Assembly (NCBI GenBank): GCA_022819505.1
Contig: JAJEHD010000003.1
Coordinates: 62,001 to 126,000, forward strand
Origin: Acidimicrobiia bacterium
GTDB lineage: Bacteria; Actinomycetota; Acidimicrobiia; Acidimicrobiales; Aldehydirespiratoraceae
Length of the DNA stretch: 64,000 nucleotides
Reading direction: 5' to 3'
Within the stretch, counting starts at the first letter, position 1. Each line of letters opens with the position of its first letter. Shown piece by piece: positions 41,675 to 51,304 of the stretch. The translations under genes were made by a program, and so were the position numbers. The notes under the pieces were generated by a model that was not told where the DNA came from, did not search any database, and worked only from the letters and a program-made list of their open reading frames with translations.

Positions 41675-42073
41675 ATGAGCATCGCCGAGGGCCTAGCCAA
41701 CCCGTATTGCTACTTCCTTGACGACGACGCCTTCGTCGAGACGGCCCGTCCCGGCTTCAGGCACCGGGTGATCACCGGCGAGCACCTTCAGTTCTGCTTC
41801 TGGCGCATCGCCGGGGGCGCGGTGGGATCAGTGCTTCACAACCACACCGAGAACGAGCAACTCGGCATCATTATGAAGGGCAAGCTCGACTTCCGCATCG
41901 GGCCCGAGGGCGCCAACGACGAGCGCATCGTGCTCGGCGAGGGGGACTCGTACCTGGCGCCCCGCTCGGTGTGGCACGGCGACTCGGTCTTCATCGGGGA
42001 CGACACGTACGGGGAGTGTTGGATTCTCGACGTGTTCGCGCCGCCCCGCACCGACCTGGCCACCACCGGCTGA
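41675..42073 (+). CDS. Small cupin-domain protein
   Basis: From ATG 41675 (GAAGGAGCAGC upstream) the product is 132 aa. Cupin motif 1 is HNHTENEQLGIIMKG and motif 2 is APRSVWHGDSVF, so His and Glu metal ligands are present. It is a single-domain cupin, suited to an isomerase, dioxygenase or sugar- or ring-binding role. It lies 25 nt after the VOC gene and 9 nt before hyuA copy 2, and probably handles an intermediate of that pathway. Confidence 0.85.
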   Translation: MSIAEGLANPYCYFLDDDAFVETARPGFRHRVITGEHLQFCFWRIAGGAVGSVLHNHTENEQLGIIMKGKLDFRIGPEGANDERIVLGEGDSYLAPRSVWHGDSVFIGDDTYGECWILDVFAPPRTDLATTG

Positions 42074-42082
42074 GTCCTGCAC

Positions 42083-44173
42083 ATGGCCGACTGGCGGCTG
42101 GCCGTAGACATCGGGGGGACCTTCACCGACGTGGTCCTGCTCGACGCCGAATCGGGTCGAGTCGTGGTGGACAAGACGCTCACCACCCCCGAGGCGCCCC
42201 TCGAAGGGGTACGCACCGGGGTGACCGCGCTGCTGGCCAAGGCCGGCGTGGCGCCACCGGACATAACCGCGCCCATCGTGCACGCCACCACCCTGATCAC
42301 GAACTCGCTGATCACCGGACGCACCGGACGGGCCGGGCTGGTCACAACCACCGGCTTCGGCGACACCCTGCTGATACGCGACGAGCATCGCTACGACATG
42401 TACGACCTGCAGATCGAGTTCCCGGATCCTCCCATCGGCCGGGATCTGACCTTCGAGATCGACGAGCGCACCTCGGCGACCGGCGAGGTGCGGGCCGAAC
42501 CCGCCGAGGCGGATCTCGACCGCCTGTGTTCGGAGCTCGCGGCGGCCCGGGTGGAGTCGGTGGCGGTGTGCCTCCTCAACTCCTATGTGAATCCGGCCAA
42601 CGAGCAGGCGGTGGCGTCGCGCCTGCAAAAGGACCTGGGTGTGCCGGTGTGCATCTCCGCGGAGATATCGCCGCAGATCCGCGAGTACCCCCGGATGATC
42701 ACTGCGGCCTGTAACGCCGCCACCATGCCGGTCATCGGCCCCTACCTGGACGAACTGCAGAAGTGGCTTTCGGCCGAGGGGTTCGGCGGGTCGGTGCTGA
42801 TGATGCTGTCCAACGGCGGGGTGGTGTCGGCCGACGACGCCGCTCGGGGCCCGATCCGGCTGGTGGAGTCGGGGCCGGCGGCCGGAGCGCTGGCCGGCAA
42901 ATGGTATGCCGACCGGCTCGGGTCGGAGCGCCTGCTCTGCTTCGACATGGGCGGCACCACCGCCAAGGCCTGCCTGGTCACCGACGGCGAGCCGGCCCTC
43001 ACCAACACCTTCGAGGTGGCCAGGATCTACCGGTTCAAGAAGGGATCCGGGTTCCCGGTGTCGGTGCCGTCGGTGGACCTCGTCGAGATCGGTGCGGGCG
43101 GGGGATCGCTGGCCCGGCTCGACCGGTTCGGCCTGCTGAAGGTGGGCCCGGAGTCGGCGGGCGCCGATCCGGGACCGGCGTCCTACGGCCGCGGCGGCAC
43201 GACAGCCGCGGTGACCGACGCCGACGTGGTGCTGGGCCTGCTCGACCCTGACGCCTTCCTGGGCGGCGACATGCCCCTCGACGGCGACGCGGCCACCGCG
43301 GCGGTGGCGGCCACCGCGGCCGGGCTCGGCCTGACGGTGATGGACACCGCGGCCGGGATCTCCGAGGTGGTGGATCAGAACATGGCCGCCGCCGCCCGCA
43401 TGCACGGCGTCGAGCAGGGCGTCGACCTGCGCGGGGTCACCATCCTGGCCTTCGGCGGTGCCGGCCCGGTGCATGCTTGCGGTGTCGCCGACCTCCTGGA
43501 GAGCGACAAGATCGTCTTCCCGCCGAACGCGAGCGTGCTGTCGGCGTTCGGGACGCTGGTGTCGCCGGTGCGGATCGATCTGGCTCGCTCGATGCCCCGG
43601 CTGCTGGGCAGCGTCGACGGTGCCGAGCGGGACCGGCTGCTGGACGAGCTCCGGGGTGAGGGGCGCAGGGTGCTGCTGGCCGCCGGCGTGCCCGAGGCCG
43701 AGGTGCGCTTCCGGTACGGGCTGGACGCCCGGTACTCCGGTCAGGGCAACGAGATCACGGTGTGGCTGGGCTCCGGGGAGTCGTGGCCCGCCTCGGACTC
43801 AGAGGTGGTGGAGGCCTTTGAGACCGAGTACCGGCGGATCTACGGGATGACCATTCCCGACGTGGAGATCGAGGCGGTGACGTGGCGGCTCTCGGCCTAC
43901 GCGGCCGAGGCCGCGGTGACGCCCGAAGTGGTGGCCGGAGTCGCGAGTGGGACGGCAGAGCCGGTGTCGCAGCGGCCCGCTGTCCTCGAGCGGGGGGCTG
44001 ATCCGCTTGTGGTGCCGGTGTACCGGAGGCAGGATCTCGGTGTGGGAGCGGCGTTCGAGGGGCCGGCCATCGTGGAGGAGCGAGAGACCACGACGGTCAT
44101 CCGCTCCGGGTGGCGGACCGAGGTGGCGCCGGACGGCAGCCTCGTAGCGACCCGGAGGCCGAGCGGATCATGA
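42083..44173 (+). CDS. hyuA: Hydantoinase A / 5-oxoprolinase family ATPase (copy 2)
   Basis: 696 aa. Motifs: AVDIGGTFTDVVLLD near the N-terminus, HATTLITNSLITGR, FDMGGTTAKACLV and FGGAGPVHACGVADLL. It diverges clearly from copy 1 at 5822-7876, which begins VDIGGTFTDLVTFD and has different loop lengths, so the two pairs probably use different substrates. It overlaps hyuB copy 2 by 4 nt (ATGA). Associated VOC, cupin and acyl-CoA ligase genes suggest a ring-opening or ketone/lactam carboxylation step feeding a CoA pathway, by analogy to acetophenone carboxylase loci (inference). Confidence 0.9.
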   Translation: MADWRLAVDIGGTFTDVVLLDAESGRVVVDKTLTTPEAPLEGVRTGVTALLAKAGVAPPDITAPIVHATTLITNSLITGRTGRAGLVTTTGFGDTLLIRDEHRYDMYDLQIEFPDPPIGRDLTFEIDERTSATGEVRAEPAEADLDRLCSELAAARVESVAVCLLNSYVNPANEQAVASRLQKDLGVPVCISAEISPQIREYPRMITAACNAATMPVIGPYLDELQKWLSAEGFGGSVLMMLSNGGVVSADDAARGPIRLVESGPAAGALAGKWYADRLGSERLLCFDMGGTTAKACLVTDGEPALTNTFEVARIYRFKKGSGFPVSVPSVDLVEIGAGGGSLARLDRFGLLKVGPESAGADPGPASYGRGGTTAAVTDADVVLGLLDPDAFLGGDMPLDGDAATAAVAATAAGLGLTVMDTAAGISEVVDQNMAAAARMHGVEQGVDLRGVTILAFGGAGPVHACGVADLLESDKIVFPPNASVLSAFGTLVSPVRIDLARSMPRLLGSVDGAERDRLLDELRGEGRRVLLAAGVPEAEVRFRYGLDARYSGQGNEITVWLGSGESWPASDSEVVEAFETEYRRIYGMTIPDVEIEAVTWRLSAYAAEAAVTPEVVAGVASGTAEPVSQRPAVLERGADPLVVPVYRRQDLGVGAAFEGPAIVEERETTTVIRSGWRTEVAPDGSLVATRRPSGS

Positions 44174-45810
44174 GCAGTGCAGTCCGCACCTTCGACCCCG
44201 TGGAGCTGGAGATCCTCTGGCAGTCGCTGATCTCCACCGTGAACGAGCAGGCCCGGGCCCTGCAGCGGGCCGCGTTCAGCCCGATCGTGCGGGAGGCCGG
44301 AGACCTGGCCAACGCGGTGTTCGATCGCCGGGGCCGGATGGTGGCCCAGGCCGTAACCGGCACACCGGGTCACATCAACAGCCTGGCCCTGGGTGCAGCC
44401 GCCATGCTCGAGGAGTATCCGGTGGACTCCCTGGTGCCTGGCGACGTGCTGATCACCAACGACCCCTACAAGACGGCGGGGCAACTCCTCGACGTGACCG
44501 TGCTGGTGCCGGCCTGGCGCATGCCCGCGGCCGGCGGGGAGCCCCGGCTCATCGCCCTGTTCGGGTCCACGATCCACCACACCGACGTTGGCGGCTACGG
44601 CATCGGCGCCGGCGGGAGGGACTGCTTCGAGGAGGGGCTGTGGATCCCGATCTGCAAGCTGATGGCGGGCGACGGCGGAGGCGATTCGGAGCGCAATCCC
44701 GACGTCTGGAAGTTCATCCTCTCCAACGTCCGCCAGCCCGACCACATGGCCGGCGACCTGCACGCACAGATGGCGTCGGGGGAGGTCGGGGCCCAGCGGC
44801 TGGCCACGTTGTGCGACACCCACGGCCTCGACGACATCGAGGACCTGGCCGACGAGATCATCGAGCGGTCCGAGGCCGCCACCAGGGCCACCATCCGCGA
44901 GCTCGAAGCGGGCACGCACGACGCGTCGGCCGTCCTCGACCTGGCCGACGGGAGCCGGGTCGACATCGTGTGCTCGATGACGGTGGATCCCGCCGCCGGG
45001 GAGATCATCGTCGACTACGAGGGCTCCAGCGACGCCAGCCCGTGGGGCATCAACGTGGTCCGCAACTACACCCACGCCTACACCACGTTCACCGTGCGCT
45101 CGGTGCTCAATCCCGACATCCCCAACAACCACGGCAGCCTGGCGCCCATCCGGATGCGAGCGCCGGAGGGGTCGGTGGTTCACGCGGTGCCCCCGCAGCC
45201 GGGCACGGCCCGTCATGTGGTCGGCATGTTCCTGCCCAACGCGCTGCTCAAGGCGCTGGCCCAGGTGAAGCCCGACGGCGCCATGGCCGAGGGCGCCGGC
45301 GCGGTGTGGACCATGCAGATCAACGGCCACCACGAGGACGGATCGCCCTTTATCACCGCCATGTTCACGTATGCCGGCGGTGTCGGCGCCCGGGCCACGA
45401 AACCTGGACTGGACGCCTGCTCCTATCCCACTGGCGTGTCGGCGGTGCCCATCGAGGTGGTCGAGGCCTCCGCCCCGGTGCGCTTCGTGCAGAAGGCGCT
45501 GCGGCCCGATTCGGGCGGGGCCGGCGCGCAGCCCGGCGGCCTGGGCCAGGTGATCGAGTTCGAGGTGGACACGGCCCGGCCCTGGCAGCTCAACGCGGTG
45601 ACCAGCCGCCTGACCGAGCCGCCCCAGGGCATCTTCGGGGGCGAGCCGGGCGCCTCGGGGTCGTTCCAGGTGAACGGCGAGCCGGTCACCACCCAGACCC
45701 GCATCACGCTGCAGCCCGGCGACAGCGTGCGCCTGGAGCTGCCCGGCGGCGGCGGGTACGGCGAGCCGGGGGCCATCACCCGGGATCAGGATCTGCCGGT
45801 CACGTCGTGA
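44170..45810 (+). CDS. hyuB: Hydantoinase B / 5-oxoprolinase family protein (copy 2)
   Basis: The ATG at 44170 gives 546 aa, shorter than copy 1 (593 aa). Family segments include AFSPIVREAGDLANAVFD, TNDPYKTAGQLLDVTVL, FGSTIHHTDVGGYG and the C-terminal ELPGGGGYGEP. In the position where copy 1 has GGTHLTD this protein has TAGQLLD, so a presumed metal-binding His is replaced by Gln. The second His (IHHTD) is kept. It partners HyuA copy 2 and overlaps the next gene by 4 nt (GTGA). Confidence 0.88.
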   Translation: MSSAVRTFDPVELEILWQSLISTVNEQARALQRAAFSPIVREAGDLANAVFDRRGRMVAQAVTGTPGHINSLALGAAAMLEEYPVDSLVPGDVLITNDPYKTAGQLLDVTVLVPAWRMPAAGGEPRLIALFGSTIHHTDVGGYGIGAGGRDCFEEGLWIPICKLMAGDGGGDSERNPDVWKFILSNVRQPDHMAGDLHAQMASGEVGAQRLATLCDTHGLDDIEDLADEIIERSEAATRATIRELEAGTHDASAVLDLADGSRVDIVCSMTVDPAAGEIIVDYEGSSDASPWGINVVRNYTHAYTTFTVRSVLNPDIPNNHGSLAPIRMRAPEGSVVHAVPPQPGTARHVVGMFLPNALLKALAQVKPDGAMAEGAGAVWTMQINGHHEDGSPFITAMFTYAGGVGARATKPGLDACSYPTGVSAVPIEVVEASAPVRFVQKALRPDSGGAGAQPGGLGQVIEFEVDTARPWQLNAVTSRLTEPPQGIFGGEPGASGSFQVNGEPVTTQTRITLQPGDSVRLELPGGGGYGEPGAITRDQDLPVTS

Positions 45811-47366
45811 ATGCCTGGGCTGAGCCCGTGTCCTTCGCCTCGGTGTGGGACCGGGCCGTGGCCGGCCGGGCCGATGAGGCCTTCCTGATCTTCGAGACCC
45901 CCTCCGGCGACGTGGCCCGCTGGTCCTATGGAGACTTCGATGCCGCGGTTGACCGGGTGGCGGGCACGCTGGGCGTACTCGGAGCCGGGGCGGGATCAGC
46001 CGTTCATCTGGCTCTGACCAACTCGCCGACCTTCATCGCGGTGTGGGTGGCCGCGTCCCGCCTGGGTGCGTGGATCGTGCCCTCGGACCCTATGGGCCGC
46101 ACCCCGGAGTTGGCCGGCCATATCGAGCGCACCCGGCCCGCGGTCGGCCTCTGCGCCGGCGGCCGGGCCGGCATCTACCGAGCTGCGGTGGCGGAGGCTG
46201 GACGGCAAGACTTGGCTGTGATCGAGATCGACGAGGCCGACACCACCCTCGCTCCATTCGATGCGTCGCCGCTGGCCTCGACCGATCGGCCCGAGCCGGG
46301 CCTGCATGATCGAGCCGCGGTGATGTTCACCTCGGGCACCACCGGGCGGCCCAAGGGCGTGGAGGTGACCCAGGCCAACTACGCCTTCGCGGGCAAGGTC
46401 ATGGCCGAAGCGGCCGGGCTGGCCCCGGACGACCGCCAGTTGGTGGTTCTGCCGCTCTTCCACGCCAACGCGCAGTACTACTCGTTCGCGTCGGCGATCT
46501 GGACCGGTGCGAGCGTGGTCCTGATGCCGGCCTTCTCGGCGTCGGGCTTCCTTCCGGCCGCGGCCCGACACGCAGCCACCTGCGCCAGCCTCTTCGCCGC
46601 GCCGATCCGCATGATCCTGGCCCGGGGCGGTCCCGCCACCGGGGCGCGGCTGCGCCACTGCTGGTATGCGCAGAACATCTCCGCCGACCAGTACTCCACG
46701 GTGGCCGATTGGTTCGGCTGCCGCCCCCGCCAGCTCTACGGTATGACCGAGACCATCCCGGCAGTGCTCACCGACGAGGCCCACGACCCCCACCACGCCT
46801 CGATGGGCCGGGTCACGCCCGGGTGCGAGGTCGACGTGCAGGACGCAGCCGGCGAGTCGGTCGAGCCCGGTGCGGTGGGCGAGGTGGTGGTGGGCGGCGA
46901 GCCCGGCAGCACCCTTTTTGCCGGCTACCTAGACGCCCCCGACATCACCGGGGCCAGCTTCCGGGACGGCTGGTTCCTGACCGGCGACCGGGCTATCCGC
47001 GACGACACCGGGCGCCACTACTTCGACGGTCGCCGCTCCGATGTGCTCAAGGTCTCCGGCGAGAACGTCTCGATCGTCGAGGTCGAGTCCGCGCTGGCCG
47101 AACATCCCGCGGTCCTGGAGGCCGCGGTCGTGGGCCGGCCCGACGACATCCGCGACGAGGTCCCTGTCGCCTTCGTGGTCGCCGCCGAGGCGTCGGCCCC
47201 GCCCTCGCTCGACGAGTTGAACGTCTGGTGCGCCGAGCGCCTGGCCAAGGCCAAGCGCCCGGCCAGCATCACCCTCATCGACGAGCTGCCCCGCACCAGC
47301 GTCGGCAAGATCCGCAAGTTCCTCCTTGCCGAGCAGGCTGCCGGCGAGCCGTCGCAGGGCGGTTAG
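45807..47366 (+). CDS. Acyl-CoA synthetase / AMP-dependent ligase
   Basis: Starting at the GTG at 45807, which overlaps the hyuB stop, gives 519 aa. ANL-superfamily motifs are FTSGTTGRPKGVEVTQ (P-loop), YGMTETIPAV, FLTGDRAIRDD, DGRRSDVLKVSGENVSIVEVE and the C-terminal catalytic Lys in TSVGKIRKF. The enzyme activates an organic acid to its CoA thioester via an acyl-adenylate. The operon context suggests it handles the acid released by HyuAB copy 2. The substrate cannot be predicted. Confidence 0.92.
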   Translation: MNAWAEPVSFASVWDRAVAGRADEAFLIFETPSGDVARWSYGDFDAAVDRVAGTLGVLGAGAGSAVHLALTNSPTFIAVWVAASRLGAWIVPSDPMGRTPELAGHIERTRPAVGLCAGGRAGIYRAAVAEAGRQDLAVIEIDEADTTLAPFDASPLASTDRPEPGLHDRAAVMFTSGTTGRPKGVEVTQANYAFAGKVMAEAAGLAPDDRQLVVLPLFHANAQYYSFASAIWTGASVVLMPAFSASGFLPAAARHAATCASLFAAPIRMILARGGPATGARLRHCWYAQNISADQYSTVADWFGCRPRQLYGMTETIPAVLTDEAHDPHHASMGRVTPGCEVDVQDAAGESVEPGAVGEVVVGGEPGSTLFAGYLDAPDITGASFRDGWFLTGDRAIRDDTGRHYFDGRRSDVLKVSGENVSIVEVESALAEHPAVLEAAVVGRPDDIRDEVPVAFVVAAEASAPPSLDELNVWCAERLAKAKRPASITLIDELPRTSVGKIRKFLLAEQAAGEPSQGG

Positions 47367-47797
47367 GCGGCGGAGAGGCGCTCGACTTCGTCGATGTAGT
47401 CGACGGTGTTGCGGATGCGGCGTTCAATGCGTTCGATCGGCTCGCAGAGGCCGAGGTAGAAGCAGTCGCCATGCAGCGAGTCCCGGGCCGCGTGATAGCG
47501 ATCCACGAGGCGGTCGATGTCCGGGTCGTCAGTCGCGAGGCGGTTCAGTTCCCGCGTCGTGGCAGGGGACTTCGCGGGCTCCTCGCCGGTGCGGGCCACG
47601 ATGAGGCCGTCGCTGGCGCGCTTGGTGGCGCACCAGGCTTTCTCGGCGGCGTCTCGGATGTCGCCGGCGTCCAGGCGGGCCAGCGCGGCGTCGTGCAGGG
47701 CGCGGGCGTCCGCGAACAGCGCGGCGGCCCGTTCGGCCGCGGGGCCGCCGGCGGGCGGCTTACCGCTGGACATCTCGGTCATGCCAGTCGTTGTCAT
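47363..47797 (-). CDS. Small helical protein, PaREP1/HEPN-like
   Basis: 144 aa, nearly all alpha-helical, convergent with the acyl-CoA ligase gene and overlapping its end by 4 nt. The core reads ALARLDAGDIRDAAEKAWCATKRASD, a layout like PaREP1/HEPN-type proteins, followed by two further helices to VDYIDEVERL. The canonical HEPN RNase motif (Arg-x4-6-His) is not cleanly present, so nuclease activity is not claimed. No antitoxin-like nucleotidyltransferase is adjacent. Confidence 0.6.
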   Translation of the reverse strand: MTTTGMTEMSSGKPPAGGPAAERAAALFADARALHDAALARLDAGDIRDAAEKAWCATKRASDGLIVARTGEEPAKSPATTRELNRLATDDPDIDRLVDRYHAARDSLHGDCFYLGLCEPIERIERRIRNTVDYIDEVERLSAA

Positions 47798-47878
47798 CGG
47801 TTGCCCCCCAGTGTCTTTTGTCCTACTTGCTGCACGGTAGCGGTGCCGTTCAATGGCGGCAACCAGATGACATAAGAA

Positions 47879-50800
47879 TTATTGGGGTTCGCACATGGCC
47901 GCGAGGCGGGTCAGGGCTCGGAGGAGCAGGCCGCAGGTGGCCTCGACCTTCCATACATTGTTGGGCAGGGGGTTGGTGTCGTGGACCCAAGCCCATGACG
48001 CCTCCCTGAGGCCAGCCTGATCGTCGAGCCGGATGCCGGCCAGCCGCTTCTCGCTGAGCGCGGCCCGGTACGGCGTCGGCGCCACCGCCCCCAATGAGAC
48101 CCTGGCGTCGGCGATGGTGATGCCGTCGTCGGCGATCTCAACCGAGACTGCGGCTGAGCACACCGCGAAGTCGCCCGCGTAGAGCCTCAGCTTCTCGAAG
48201 GCGGCCGGCCGGGCGCGAGCCGCGGCGGGCACCTCCACCGTGGTGAGCAGTTCTCCGGTGGCCAGGTCGGGTTCGCCCGGCCCCGAATAGAGCTGATCGA
48301 TGGTGCGGCCCTGGGACGGCTTCGATCCGGGCGGGAGACTGTGGGCGAGGGCGTCGAGCGCCAGCAGGCCGGTGGCGAGATCCGACGGGGTGACGGCCTG
48401 GCAGCGGTGGGCGCCCAGCACGGCGTGATGGAACCGATGATCACCCAGCACCGCGTAGCACGGAGCAGTCCGGCCGTTGCGCTTGTAGCAGGCGAAGCCG
48501 TTGCGGTAGAAGGCGCAGCGCTTGTCCTGGAGCAGGTTGCCGCCCACGGTGGCCAGCTCCCGGATCTGGCTGGTGGCTAGCTCCTCCAGCAGATCGGCCA
48601 GCATGGTGTCGCCGGGCAGGGCCCCGGGCTGTGCCAGCCGGCGACGCAGGTCCTCGAGGGGCACGGCCGCCCCGACGCGCAGGCCGCCGCCGGGGGTCTC
48701 CTCCAGCCGCCGCAGCTCGGCGATGGAGGTGGTGTCGATCAGGCGCACCGGGGTAGCCAGCCGCTGCCGGCGGGCGACCAGCAGGTCGGTTCCCCCGGCG
48801 ATGTAGTCCGTCTCAGCCTCGTGGTCCGAGCAGGCGGCAGTGGCCTCCTCACCGCTCGCGGGTCGCTTGATCGACTCGATCGGCGGCACCGGAGCCGGCG
48901 GACCGCGCCTCGGGCTGCGCTTGCGGGCCAGGCGCTCGAGGAGCCTGAACAGGCCCTTGCCGTAGAGGTAGCGCGCGAGGTCTATCCAGATCAGGTGCAG
49001 TTCGTACGCGATGTTCCGGGGCCGGTGCCGGGCTGTCCGCGCCGTCGATGTGTGGGGATTCAGGTGGGGCAGCAGCCTGTCGGGGGTGATGGGCACCTGG
49101 CGAACCCGCACGCCGGTGGCATGGGCCACCGCGTTGGCCACCGCCGCAGGCGTGGGCACCACTCCGATCTCGCCGATGCCCTTGGCTCCGTACGGTCCGG
49201 CCGGGTCGTGCCCGTCGAGCAGCACGGCCCGGATCCGAGGCAGGTCGGCGGCTCGGGGCGCCCGGTAGTCGAGCAGGCTGGGATTGACCAGGCGGCCCTG
49301 CTCGTACACCAGTTCCTCGCTGAGGGCCGCGCCGAGTCCCATGGCCATGGCCCCCACCGCCTGACCCTCGGCCGCGGCCGGGTTGAGGGCCGAGCCCGAG
49401 TCGTGGACCGTGACCGCGTCGAGGACCCTGATCTGGCCGGTGGCGTCGTCGACCTCGACCTCCACCGCCTGCACGCAGAAGGAGTACGCGGGGGAGAAGT
49501 GGCCCCGGCCGTGCTCCTTGTCCATCTTGTCGACGTCGGTCAGGTAGCTGCCCCCGGTTCGCAGGCATCCGCCGGCCGAGTTCTCGGCGAGCGCCACCAG
49601 ATCGCCGACGGGCACCGCGTCCGCACCGCAGCGAGCCTCGCCGCCGACTAGCTGCACCCGGCCGGGGTCGGTTCCGAACTTGGCCGCGGCGGCGTTCTTC
49701 AGGACCTGGGCCGCGTTCCGGGCCGCGTCGGCGGTGGCGTGGCCGCTCCACACGGTTCCCCGCGACGACCACGCCCCCAGGTCCTGGGGAGCGTCGTGGC
49801 TGTCCATCATGGTCACCGCCACGGCGTCGAAAGCGACGCCCAGCTCGTCGGCCGCGATCTGGCGCAGCAGCGCGGCCTGGCCCGTGCCGGCGTCGGCCCC
49901 GGCGAAGCACACCCGGACCGTGCCGTCGTCGTGGACCTCCACCGCGGCCTCGCTCAGCTCGGAGTGCTCGAAGGCGTTGGCGCCCGACACGTGCACCGCG
50001 GCCGCCACGCCGACTCCCCGCCCGTTTCCGCCCGCTGCCCGCTTGGCGTCCCAATCGATCTCGTCACGGGCCCGTTGCAGGCACTCTGTGAGACGGGCCG
50101 ATCCGAGTCGCCAGCCGGCGAGGGTCACGTCTCCCGACTCGGGCGCGTTGAGCAGCCGCAGGTCTATCGGGTCGACGCCGAGCCGGTCGGCCAGCTCGTC
50201 GATCTGCGACTCCGTCGCGAAGGTCATCTGCGGGTTGCCGTAGCCCCGGAACGATGCACCCGGCTGCTTGTTGGTGTAGACGAGCGACACCGCCGTCGAG
50301 CAGCCGCCGAGACGGTAGGGGCCGGCGGCCAGCATGGTGGCGTAGACGGCCACCGAGGGGCCGGCGTGGTTGTAGGCGCCGTTGTCCACCGTGACATAGC
50401 CGTCGCGGTGGGTGAGGGTGCCGTCCGAGCGGGCGCCGGTGGCGAGATCGACGCTGAAGGAGTGGCGCACGGCGGTGGCCGCGAACTCCTCGTCGCGGTC
50501 GAGCACCAGCCGCACCGGCCGCTTGGTCCGCATGGACAGCGCGGCCGCGATCACCTCATGGCAACCGGCCTTGGCCTTGGCTCCGAAGCCGCCGCCCACG
50601 GCCACCGGGTGGGTACGGACCTGCTCGGGGCGCAGGTCGAGCATGTGGGCCACTTCCTTGCGCACGAAGTAGGGCGCCTGGGTGGAGACCCACAGGTCGA
50701 GCCGGTGCCGGACCGGGTCCCAGCGGGCCACCGTCGAGTGAGGCTCCAGGCAGACGTGGGCCGCAGGCCCGTAGACGTAGGTGCCGCTGACCGCCGCCTC

Positions 50801-51304
50801 GGCCTCTGATCGAGCCTCGTCGGGATCGCCGTATGATCGCACGGTCTGGAGGGCCAGGTTGCCTGCGGCATCGTCGTGGACCGCGGCCGCGTCGCCGGAA
50901 CGGGCCTGCGGGACGGTGAGCACGCTGTCGCGCCGCATGTAGTCGACATCGATCAGGTCGAGCGCCTCGTCGGCCTCAGCCCGGGTGCGGGCCGCCACCG
51001 CAGCCACCTCCTCACCGGCGAAGCGGACCCGGTCCCGGGCCAGCGCGCGGCGGTCGCTGAACGGCTCACCCAGGTGCAGGTAGGTGTGATCGGGCAGGTC
51101 GTCGGCGGTGATCACCGCGGCCACGCCGACGTGGGCCTCGGCCCGGGACGTGTCGATGCCGCGGATGTCGGCATGGGGGTGGGGGCTGCGCAGTATGCGC
51201 GCTTCGAGCATTCCCGGCAGCCGGATGTCCGTCGTGTAGACGGCCGCGCCCGAGGTCCGCTCCTCCCAGTCGTTGGGCCTTACCCGCTGGCCGATGACCG
51301 TCAT
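47879..51304 (-). CDS. Mo-hydroxylase large subunit fused to FAD/[4Fe-4S] medium subunit (xanthine/aldehyde oxidoreductase family)
   Basis: 1141 aa. Residues 1-725 form a molybdopterin subunit with AVGGGFGAKAKAGCHEV, GASFRGYGNPQMTFATESQ and catalytic Glu near 712 (GAKGIGEIG). After a linker of about 100 residues, the FAD domain (about 833-1141) follows with YIAGGTDLL and TVGGNLLQ. Cys930, Cys939, Cys949 and Cys968 lie in an insertion like the [4Fe-4S] loop of 4-hydroxybenzoyl-CoA reductase and E. coli PaoB. These enzymes hydroxylate N-heterocycles or aldehydes. It overlaps the small-subunit gene by 4 nt. The CO-dehydrogenase Mo-loop is absent. A purine or other N-heterocycle is plausible because a nucleoside-type importer is divergent from it (inference). 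Confidence 0.9.
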   Translation of the reverse strand: MTVIGQRVRPNDWEERTSGAAVYTTDIRLPGMLEARILRSPHPHADIRGIDTSRAEAHVGVAAVITADDLPDHTYLHLGEPFSDRRALARDRVRFAGEEVAAVAARTRAEADEALDLIDVDYMRRDSVLTVPQARSGDAAAVHDDAAGNLALQTVRSYGDPDEARSEAEAAVSGTYVYGPAAHVCLEPHSTVARWDPVRHRLDLWVSTQAPYFVRKEVAHMLDLRPEQVRTHPVAVGGGFGAKAKAGCHEVIAAALSMRTKRPVRLVLDRDEEFAATAVRHSFSVDLATGARSDGTLTHRDGYVTVDNGAYNHAGPSVAVYATMLAAGPYRLGGCSTAVSLVYTNKQPGASFRGYGNPQMTFATESQIDELADRLGVDPIDLRLLNAPESGDVTLAGWRLGSARLTECLQRARDEIDWDAKRAAGGNGRGVGVAAAVHVSGANAFEHSELSEAAVEVHDDGTVRVCFAGADAGTGQAALLRQIAADELGVAFDAVAVTMMDSHDAPQDLGAWSSRGTVWSGHATADAARNAAQVLKNAAAAKFGTDPGRVQLVGGEARCGADAVPVGDLVALAENSAGGCLRTGGSYLTDVDKMDKEHGRGHFSPAYSFCVQAVEVEVDDATGQIRVLDAVTVHDSGSALNPAAAEGQAVGAMAMGLGAALSEELVYEQGRLVNPSLLDYRAPRAADLPRIRAVLLDGHDPAGPYGAKGIGEIGVVPTPAAVANAVAHATGVRVRQVPITPDRLLPHLNPHTSTARTARHRPRNIAYELHLIWIDLARYLYGKGLFRLLERLARKRSPRRGPPAPVPPIESIKRPASGEEATAACSDHEAETDYIAGGTDLLVARRQRLATPVRLIDTTSIAELRRLEETPGGGLRVGAAVPLEDLRRRLAQPGALPGDTMLADLLEELATSQIRELATVGGNLLQDKRCAFYRNGFACYKRNGRTAPCYAVLGDHRFHHAVLGAHRCQAVTPSDLATGLLALDALAHSLPPGSKPSQGRTIDQLYSGPGEPDLATGELLTTVEVPAAARARPAAFEKLRLYAGDFAVCSAAVSVEIADDGITIADARVSLGAVAPTPYRAALSEKRLAGIRLDDQAGLREASWAWVHDTNPLPNNVWKVEATCGLLLRALTRLAAMCEPQ

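Noticed and set aside
44640..47366. A 908-codon plus-strand frame through the hyuB copy 2 region
   Set aside because: Only its second part (from GTG 45807) is a real ligase; the first part is an out-of-frame reading of hyuB rich in Arg and Gly.
47363..47797. HEPN-MNT toxin-antitoxin pair
   Set aside because: No nucleotidyltransferase partner is adjacent and the Arg-x4-6-His catalytic motif is not clear.
47879..51304. Aerobic CO dehydrogenase large subunit
   Set aside because: The Cys-containing Mo-loop of CoxL is absent; the sequence has GASFRGYGNPQ, typical of xanthine/aldehyde-type enzymes.
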